A DNA stretch of 10,122 bases from Chrysochromulina tobinii (taxonomy: Eukaryota; Haptophyta; Prymnesiales; Chrysochromulinaceae), in contig JWZX01002511.1 in assembly GCA_001275005.1 (NCBI GenBank), forward strand, positions 1-10,122. The letters run 5' to 3'. Below the pieces are notes generated by a model. That model saw only the letters and a list, made by a program, of their open reading frames with translations. It was not told where the DNA came from and did not search any database. A program made the translations under genes and the position numbers. This document shows positions 1 to 5,399 of this stretch, in pieces; the first letter of the stretch is position 1, and every line of letters starts with the position of its first letter.

Positions 1-1137
1 CCTCGGGCCGCAGCGACGACAGCGCATCCGCGGTGAAGACGTTGCCGTAGCCGCCGCTGCCGATGAGCCTCTGCTCTCCAAAGCCGTCTGTCGCCGCCGT
101 AAGCTCGGCGAGCGTGAGGGCGACGGCCGCAGGCGGCGCCGAGGATGCCTCCGGGGCCTCCGATGCTGGCGCCGCTTCTGCGGATGCTGAGCCTGCGGCA
201 GGCGGCGACTGTGTGACCTCGTGCAGCGACAGCTTCGACAGGCTGGCTTGCATCTGCATCTCCGTCGCGTGCAGGCGACGCAGCTTCTGGCTCTCCTGCT
301 TGCGCTTCTTGTGCAAGCGCTCGCGCATCGCCCTCGCCTCCGCCAACACACCCTCGCCTGCGAGTGCGTGGTGCTCCTCGATTGCACCGACCAGGACCTC
401 GTACTGCGCGGCCGCCATGGCCACACGCAGCGCCTCATCGGCGGCGGCAGAAGGAGGACACACGACGTCCTCGTCGCCCGCCGCCGCCGACACCTCGCTG
501 TCCGGCTCGGCACTGCCTCTCGCGGCCGCTGAAGCACTCGCTGCAGACGCCCTCGCCTTGCTCGCCCCTGCCTGCTTGGCTTTGGCTTTCTGCTCGCTTT
601 CTTCGTGTGCGCCTGCTGCTTGTGCGCAGCCTCCACCTCCTCCTCAGCCAGCAGAGCCGCAGCAGCGAGCTCGGCTGCCCGCTCGGCTGCCGCACGCTCC
701 GCACTCGACACCGGAGCGACCGCAGCGATCGTCGCAGGTGCGCGGCCCCTGCTGCGCAGGAATCTTGCAATGACGGTGTGGCCTCGGGCCTCTGCGACAT
801 CGAGGACTGTGCCCGCAGCGAATCGCAAGTCGGTGCGGGCGCCAGCATGCACAAGCAGCTTGACGCAATCGCCATTACCTTTGATGCAGGCGGCGAGCAG
901 AGGCATGACGCCGTTGCTGTTTGCCTGGTCGACGGCGGCGTGGGCGGCGAACAGCAGCTGCACGCAGTCGCCGTCGCCTTGGTGGCAGGCGGCCATCAGA
1001 GGCGTGGTGCCGTTGCTGGCTGCCTGGTCGACGGCGGCGTGGACGGCGAGCAGCCGCCGCACGCAGTCGCCGTCGCCTTTGTTGCAGGCGGCGTACAGAG
1101 GCGTGGCGCCGCCGCTGGCTGCCTTGAAGGCCATCAT
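1..1137 (-). CDS. Ankyrin-repeat protein kinase, 5' part, cut by the left edge
   Basis: Reading begins at two adjacent ATGs (1137 and 1134). Residues from about 8 form three 33-residue ankyrin repeats of the form G-x-TPL-x-AAC-x-KG-x-GDCV-x-LL, each followed by AAVDQ-like turns, plus a fourth degenerate repeat (VLDVAEARGHTVIARFL). Ankyrin repeats bind partner proteins. A charged Ala/Glu/Lys coiled-coil linker follows. The last residues before the edge read ATDGF, then IGSGGYGNVF, the glycine-rich ATP loop of a Ser/Thr or Tyr kinase; ATDGF before the loop recalls the RLK/Pelle/IRAK type. The catalytic lysine and the rest of the kinase lie outside the window. The ankyrin frame and the kinase frame differ: the switch falls around 605-609, where CACAC on the coding strand looks like a 2-nt excess, or a very short intron could bridge it. 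Domain calls are firm; an intact gene is not shown. Confidence 0.85.
   Translation of the reverse strand, partial: MMAFKAASGGATPLYAACNKGDGDCVRRLLAVHAAVDQAASNGTTPLMAACHQGDGDCVQLLFAAHAAVDQANSNGVMPLLAACIKGNGDCVKLLVHAGARTDLRFAAGTVLDVAEARGHTVIARFLRSRGRAPATIAAVAPVSSAERAAAERAAELAAAALLAEEEVEAAHKQQAHTKKASRKPKPSRQGRARRGRLQRVLQRPREAVPSRTARCRRRRATRTSCVLLLPPPMRRCVWPWRPRSTRSWSVQSRSTTHSQARVCWRRRGRCASACTRSASRRARSCVACTRRRCRCKPACRSCRCTRSHSRRLPQAQHPQKRRQHRRPRRHPRRRLRPSPSRSPSLRRRQTALESRGSSAAAATATSSPRMRCRRCGPR
830..1115 (-). repeat. Near-identical 99-bp ankyrin-coding direct repeats
   Basis: The ankyrin segment repeats every 99 bp (33 codons). Blocks such as GGCGACGGCGACTGCGTG and GCCGCCGTCGACCAGGCA recur almost unchanged between repeats 1 and 2 and diverge in repeat 3. 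Such high nucleotide identity points to recent internal duplication or gene conversion. Confidence 0.7.
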
Positions 1138-1331
1138 ATTATTTTTTCCTTTTCAGATTTTTTGGTAAATCGCGTCCCCCTCATGCATGCTCATGCATGC
1201 AAAAGACTCGAATCTCCGATCCCGTTAGATTGCTTGCTTAGATTGCCTATGTGAAATGAATTTGTTAGGGTACATTCGGATTCGTCCCGCGACAGCATGT
1301 CGGAGCTGCTTTCACAGATCTCTGTCCCGAC
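1138..1331. promoter_or_regulatory. Divergent intergenic region between the ankyrin-kinase and HMG-box loci
   Basis: This AT-richer stretch lies between a minus-strand gene and a plus-strand coding region, so it should hold both promoters. Visible parts are a T-rich run (1138-1164) that looks like a polypyrimidine tract ending in TTTTCAG on the plus strand, a 10-bp tandem repeat at 1181-1200, two copies of TTAGATTGC near 1226-1247, and the left arm of a hairpin from 1288. I see no clear TATA box. The promoter role is inferred from position only. Confidence 0.4.
1181..1200. repeat. Tandem 10-bp repeat with self-complementary GCATGC cores
   Basis: TCATGCATGC occurs twice without a gap. Each copy contains the palindromes ATGCAT and GCATGC, a composition typical of a double binding site. 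A single related GCATGCATGAG lies near 2720. Any binding role is speculation. Confidence 0.8.
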
Positions 1332-1342
1332 ATGCTGTCGCG
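1288..1342. repeat. 16-bp perfect inverted repeat, 23-nt loop, over the start of the HMG-box locus
   Basis: CGCGACAGCATGTCGG at 1288-1303 is the exact reverse complement of 1327-1342, with a 23-nt spacer. Each arm carries an ATG (1298 and 1332); the downstream one opens the best frame of the plus-strand locus. In RNA it would form a stable GC-rich stem that hides the start codon. It could equally be a relic of a small palindromic element. Confidence 0.85.
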
Positions 1343-1695
1343 CCAGCAGCGAGATTTGCTGGTCAAGTTGTCGGACGAAGCGCCCTATCTAACGGCGTAC
1401 AAGGTGGTCGGCGTTAGGTCGGCGTTTCTCTCGACACGAAGATCAACTATGTGTGTACATGGAGCGTTTCGCCGACCACGACGGCCAGATCTACTTCCGG
1501 CTCAAGCTGGAGGCGCTCAAAACGCAGAAGTTGTCGCTCGCTGCGGGCCGCGCTTCCGGCCAGGCAAGGGCGTGGCCTCCACCAGGAACGTGGCTGCCGA
1601 TCGATCCCTGGCCGCCGCTCGCCGCGCTCGTGAAGATCGAAGAGATCGCAAGCCGCCGAGGGCGCGAGTGGCGACGATGGCGTGGCCGACGAGCA

Positions 1696-1812
1696 GGACG
1701 ACGAGGACGGCGCTGGCAAGGGCGGCGCGGGCAAGGCCGGCGCGGGCAAGGGCGACGGCGCCGGCAAGGGCGGCGCTGGCAAGGGCAGCGGCGGCAAAGG
1801 CCGCGGCGGCTG
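1696..1812 (+). repeat. 15-bp minisatellite coding for GAGKG-type repeats
   Basis: Units close to GCGGGCAAGGGCGGC repeat imperfectly. In the frame that opens with DEQDDEDG they encode GAGKGGAGKAGAGKGDGAGK and on, a flexible basic linker after an acidic stretch. The other two frames read as Arg-rich or Ala-rich shadows. Confidence 0.7.
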
Positions 1813-2315
1813 GGTCGAAGCTCGTGTCAACATCACGGCGGGCTCTCACTCAGGTGGCGCGATGGTCTTGGCGGGGGGCTCGGCGGCGGCGGGCTCGGCG
1901 GCTCCGTATACTCATCGACTCCAAGGCGTCCACACAGACCGCTTCGCGACAAATGTTCCACAAGGACTTCAACCCTGAGAAGGTTGATTGGCATCACGCC
2001 GCACAGATAGAGATACGCGAGAAATGCACTTACCCTTGGACTTTGCTGGTAATGGCGGCAGCGGCGGGCTTCAGCGAGTCAAAAAGCCAAACCAGCGACA
2101 AGATGGCTCACCAGAGATCCAGCCGCTTCTACGTCGAGATCTTCGGCAACCCGGCCGCGTCGAACAGAATCAAGACGCTCGCCACCGACCCCGACGACAG
2201 CGTGCCGGCGGGGTACGAGGACGACGAGGACGGCGTTAAGGACGGCGTGCTGGCGGATGACTCGGCGTCGGTGGCAGCGGGCGGCTTATCTCGTGCAGCA
2301 CGCCGAGGGGTGAAT

Positions 2316-2490
2316 GTGCCCAAAACCGCGTTTAAGCTGTGGCGGCTCTCGGTGGACGGTGCTGAGCGCTTCGAGAAGCTCCCGTGGCAAAAGCTTCAAC
2401 AGGCACTCGATGACGAGTGGGCGGCGATGAGCTTGGCCGACAAGGCGCCCTTCGTGGCACAGGTGGCCGAGTCAGTAGACGAGTCCCGGT
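2316..2490 (+). other. HMG-box-like domain segment
   Basis: This 58-residue stretch begins VPKTAFKLWRL. Its core QKLQQALDDEWAAMSLADKA is followed by PFVAQVAE. The pattern of Pro-Lys opening, aromatic residues in helix 1, W-x-K/Q-x-L, EW-x-x-MS-x-x-x-K-x-PF matches the HMG-box fold, a DNA-binding three-helix domain. It is slightly shorter than the usual 70 residues. A GTAAGG resembling a 5' splice site follows at about 2499, so the exon may end there. Confidence 0.6.
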
Positions 2491-2891
2491 CGCATGCACG
2501 TAAGGTTACAAGGCGGCGGCGGTGCTTGGCGGGCCGTGAGTCCCGCCCTTGCAAGGGTCTCGAGAGCCTATGGAGAGCCAAGGCCGCAAGGGCGCCGGTT
2601 CTCGCGTGCTATTATGCAACAAAGCGGCCTCTGAACTTTGGTCTGCCCGTGCATCAAATACCAGAGTCGCCTCAACATGCTCCTGGGGGCGCCCCCCTTT
2701 CCCCCTTCTCCCCCATTTGCATGCATGAGCTCCACACTCACAACGCGACCCAAAAAGGACGTAAAAAGGGCGCTGGATTGGTCATGGAGACGCCCGGCCC
2801 CGACCCCGAGTCGATACTCGTGCCACCGGAACCGTCATCGAAGTAAAGCCGCCGACCTCGCTCGTCGAGTACACGGAGACCCTTTAGCGCT

Positions 2892-3124
2892 GAGCAGGCG
2901 GCAGCCGAGAAGGCGGCGGCTAAAGAGGCGGTGGCCGAGATGGCGGTGGCCGAGAAGGCGGCAGCCGAGAAGGCTGCGGCCGAGAAGGCGGCGGCCGAGA
3001 AGGCGGTGACCGAGATGGCGGCGGCTGAGCAGGCTGCGGCCGAGAAGGCGGTGGCCGAGAAGGCGGCGGCCGAAAAGGCGGTGGCCGACCGATGACGGCG
3101 GCTGAAAATGCGGCGGCTGAGAAG
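2892..3124 (+). repeat. 15-bp minisatellite coding for an EKAAA helical repeat
   Basis: There are thirteen clean 15-bp units close to GAGAAGGCGGCGGCC from 2892 to 3086, then one 17-bp unit (3087-3103) and one more unit. They encode [20 protein letters not shown] repeats expected to form a long helix or coiled coil. The 17-bp unit carries two extra bases and breaks the frame, after which the frame brings a TGA at about 3093 unless shifted. The opposite strand gives an artificial five-residue periodic reading (FSAAA), which I reject as coding. Confidence 0.85.
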
Positions 3125-3284
3125 CGCAGGCGAGGATGGCCGCGAAGACGCCAGGCTGGCTGCTGATAGGCTGCTGACTCGGCCGCCCACGCCAAGCCCA
3201 CGCCACCGACGCTGTGCTTGATATCGCGAGCGCAGCGTCCAATGCGGCGGCCGAGCGTCGTTCAAAGAGGCGTGAGGAGGCACT

Positions 3285-3332
3285 GCATGTGGCGCCATGC
3301 GCCATGTAGCTCCAGGATGTAGCGCCACATGC
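3285..3332. repeat. 11-bp inverted repeat flanking an in-frame TAG
   Basis: GCATGTGGCGC at 3285-3295 is the exact reverse complement of GCGCCACATGC at 3322-3332, with a 26-nt loop. The loop holds the TAG at 3307 that interrupts the tail of the broken HMG-box locus. It may be chance in GC-rich DNA or a small structural element. Confidence 0.6.
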
Positions 3333-3546
3333 GCAGCTGCAACTGGGTGGGGCACGATGGGATGACCTGGGCGAGATTGGCGGGCCAATGCGGATGGCCT
3401 ACGTGGACGCCTGCACAATGGTTCGCTTGTGGCACAAGGTCCGCTGCAGTGAAGATGGCACTGTGTTGGAGCCGAGCGAGCCGCGAGCGAGCTTAGGTCC
3501 GGTCACTCATTCTGCTGTGACGGTGACATGGTGTGATTGGCGGTGA

Positions 3547-3748
3547 TGGCAGCGTATAGATGCGGGCGTTGTGATTCATATCAAGGCTTCGTGTAAAGTG
3601 TGTGCGCCTACATGCGCGCTGCGCTTAGATTGGGTTATAGAGGGGGCTCAGTCCGCTCAGAGGCCCTCAGACCGGAAGCGGAGTTCGGAGACCTCAGTGT
3701 GTCGCGAAAGCGCGGAAGAGGGAGGGCTTGAGGTGTTCGTCAAAACTG
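3547..3748. other. Convergent intergenic spacer
   Basis: This is the spacer between the 3' end of the plus-strand broken locus and the stop codon of the minus-strand oxidoreductase. Three CTCAG repeats occur near 3650-3668 and a few short GC-rich inverted pairs are visible. No RNA gene, terminator-like stem with T run, or convincing coding frame was found. It should hold the 3' untranslated ends of both loci. Confidence 0.4.
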
Positions 3749-5228
3749 TTACACGGCCTCGACGTCTCTCATGGACTCCGTGGAACGCTGTATTGGGCGC
3801 GCGGCCTCGGCGGCTCGGGTGGCCGCGAGCTTCGCGAGCCTCTGCGCCAGGACCGCCGCGAACTCCCCTCGTCGGAGCACCGGCGGCAGTCGCGAAGGAT
3901 CCACCAGCGCGGCCGCCTCCGCCACCCAGTCTCCTATCAATGCGTGGTATAGGAGCCCGCGCGCGCCCATGCCACTCACGAACCACACGTTTGGAAGGCT
4001 CGTGTGCGCACGCCCAGCCAGTGGTATTGAGCCCTCGGGACTGCGAGGAGGCATCGCCCGTACGCCCGCGCGTGCGCACACTGGGGCACCGGCCGCAGCG
4101 AGGGGAGGGAAGAGCGCCACTAGCCCCGGGTGGAGCGCTTCGGTCGCATGGGGCCAGGTCAGCTGGAGATCGCTGCTCCGCATCCGTGCAAGGCTCGTGA
4201 GTGCCACCACCCAGCCAGCGCCCATGCACCGAGGCCATCGGAAGCAGGTAGACAGCACCGGTGAGACCGACGGTCAGCGAGAGCAAAGACGCGAGCGCTT
4301 CCGGTGGGGGTGGCCGCGAGCACGCGGCGGCGCTGGCCGGGTCGGTGCCTGCCGTGGCGCCGAGGGCATACTCAAGGACCTGATGAGGGGCGCAATCAGT
4401 GGCAATCAATTGTCATCAATGGCAATCAGGGCGGCCGAAGCTCAATCAGGGCATACTCAAGGACCTGACCGCGGCAAAGGTCGATGGGCAGATGACGAGT
4501 CTCATCTATCATCAAGCAGCCTGCACCCGCCGCGAGCACGACGCAATCAAACGCCGCCGCCAACCGACGCGCGTCGGGCGATCGCTGACAACTCCAGATG
4601 GCCATGGGCGCCGTAACGAGCACATGTATCCACAGCTGGCACAGATAGCGCGGCACGTCGACGAGCAAGCCGCAGCCGCAGTAGAGCGCTCCGTCCGGGC
4701 AGGCGACGCTGCGTGCCAGCGACGCCACCTCTGCAGGCACGGCCGTTGCAGACGAGGCGATGCCTAAAGGTGTGGCTGCGTCAACGAAGGCGATACCGAG
4801 CCTGTTGTACTCCTCGCTGGCGGCGTGCTGCTTCGCTGCTTCGCGCAGCGCTGCAGCGTCTTTACGTCCTCGTGGAACGTGCACCGTGCCGGCCACACGG
4901 TACAGCGGCGGCAGTGTCGAGTGCTGCTGCTCGATCGCGGCCGCAGCATCAAGCAGCTTGCGTGCGGAGTCGAAAGCCTGCAAGCCCTGCCACATGAGCT
5001 TGCCCTTCGGAGTGAGCGGATCGAGCAAGCCTGCCGCTGCAGACGACGCCGGGGCACGGCCGGGCTCGCCGGAGGCATCGATGATTAGCACACCAAAGCC
5101 ACGCGATGCAAAAGCCGCAGCCGTAGCGAGGCCACTGAGGCCGCCTCCAATAATGGCGGCGCAGCGACCTGTCTTCGCTCGCAGCGTACTCGCGCAAGCG
5201 GGCGTGGACCAAGCGGGCTCGCCTGCCT

Positions 5229-5259
<31 letters not shown>

Positions 5260-5286
5260 AACGGCTCGTGTGAAAGGCTCCGCCAT
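3749..5286 (-). CDS. FAD-dependent oxidoreductase of the D-amino-acid-oxidase-like (DAO) family, two exons
   Basis: Exon 1 is 5286-4465 and exon 2 is 4379-3749 (TAA). I chose the ATG at 5286 for its A at -3 and G at +4. After nine prolines, residues 45-70 form a Rossmann dinucleotide-binding fold: IIGGGLSGLATAAAFASRG, ending in the acidic residue of LIID that holds the ribose. ASSAAAGLLDPLTPKG next is typical of DAO-fold enzymes. VVLAAGAG and LCRGQVLEYAL follow, with the splice junction exactly between Q and V (phase 0). Exon 2 carries YLLP, GRWLGGGTHE and the C-terminal flavin region PPRSPEGSIPLAG and GMGARGLLYHALIGDWVAEA. One break remains: CCCC at 4150-4153 needs one base fewer to join ADLA to HATEAL. 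The family oxidises amine or amino-acid substrates with FAD; the substrate here is unknown. Expected length is about 480 residues. Confidence 0.85.
4363..4383. repeat. Target-site-duplication-like direct repeat, copy 1 (exonic side)
   Basis: These 21 bp match 4448-4468 perfectly, 85 bp away, and the match stops at both ends. This copy covers the start of exon 2 and the CAG that ends the intron. Confidence 0.9.
4380..4464 (-). other. Introner-like intron (85 nt) in the FAD oxidoreductase gene
   Basis: The GT is at 4464-4463 and the AG at 4381-4380, phase 0. The first 17 nt of the intron (GTCCTTGAGTATGCCCT) repeat the first 17 nt of the next exon. The rest holds CTGATTGCC, TTGATTGCC and CTGATTGCG, and ends CCCCTCATCAG. 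Splicing joins RGQ to VLEYALG without loss. The block CAATCAGTGGCAATCAA (plus strand, 4393-4409) recurs exactly in the neighbouring sialyltransferase intron. CTGAT units fit a branch-point consensus, which is inference. Confidence 0.88.
4448..4468. repeat. Target-site-duplication-like direct repeat, copy 2 (intron 5' side)
   Basis: This is the second perfect copy of the 21-bp repeat. It spans the exon 1 end (CAG) and the first 17 nt of the intron, so it supplies the GT of the 5' splice site. The repeated target is a CAG|GT proto-splice site. Confidence 0.9.
5231..5258 (-). repeat. GGC trinucleotide repeat coding for poly-proline
   Basis: Nine GGC units on the plus strand read as nine consecutive prolines (residues 11-19) near the N-terminus of the oxidoreductase. 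Such runs are prone to length change and often mark a flexible linker after a targeting region; no clear targeting signal is visible here. Confidence 0.9.
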
Positions 5287-5399
5287 TTCCGCTTGTGAAC
5301 GAAGCGGCCTTCGAATTTCCTCGTGTGAACAGACGCGACAACCGTGAAAGTGGAGTCTGTTGGAATGGAGGGGGTTGGGTGTTGGCAGTTTGAGTGACT

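Larger units (their letters stand above)
1332..3546 (+). pseudogene. Frame-broken gene with HMG-box-like domain and Ala/Glu/Lys coiled coil
   Basis: Protein-like segments follow each other in changing frames. They are MLSRQQRDLLVKLSDEAPY (from 1332), ERFADHDGQIYFRLKLEALK (about 1459), an acidic then GAGKG-rich linker (about 1660-1812), a segment ending in an HMG-box-like domain (2316-2490), [17 protein letters not shown] (about 2834), a coiled coil of EKAAA units (2892-3124), and a tail including [19 protein letters not shown] and [19 protein letters not shown] up to the TGA at 3546. Breaks include an 11-bp tandem duplication (1406-1426), an extra TG (about 1451), a TTT run (2883-2885), a 2-nt insertion in the minisatellite (3087-3103) and an in-frame TAG at 3307. 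One 504-codon frame spans 1332-2846, but much of it is Arg-rich shadow reading. It may be a decayed gene, or a real gene hurt by assembly indels and unrecognised introns. HMG boxes bend DNA in chromatin. Confidence 0.5.

Noticed and set aside
1138-1170. Plus-strand TTTTTTCCTTTTCAG as a 3' splice site
   Set aside because: There is no plus-strand exon on either side that reads as protein; it is more likely a T-rich promoter stretch.
364-1254. Plus-strand 296-codon open frame and others opposite the ankyrin-kinase gene
   Set aside because: They are Arg/Ala/His-rich readings opposite clear ankyrin repeats; in GC-rich coding DNA the other frames stay open by composition.
1332-2846. A single intact 504-residue protein
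   Set aside because: Only the start and the HMG-box part look like protein; between about 1400 and 1890 better segments lie in the other two frames, and composition turns Arg-rich.
2738-3418. Minus-strand 226-codon frame with five-residue periodicity resembling pentapeptide repeats
   Set aside because: The periodicity comes from a 15-bp minisatellite whose plus-strand reading (EKAAA) continues a coiled-coil coding context; the flanks have no family features.
4363-4468. CRISPR-like or simple tandem repeats
   Set aside because: Only two copies occur, placed exactly at splice junctions, and the frame is restored on removal, so an intron with target duplication explains them better.
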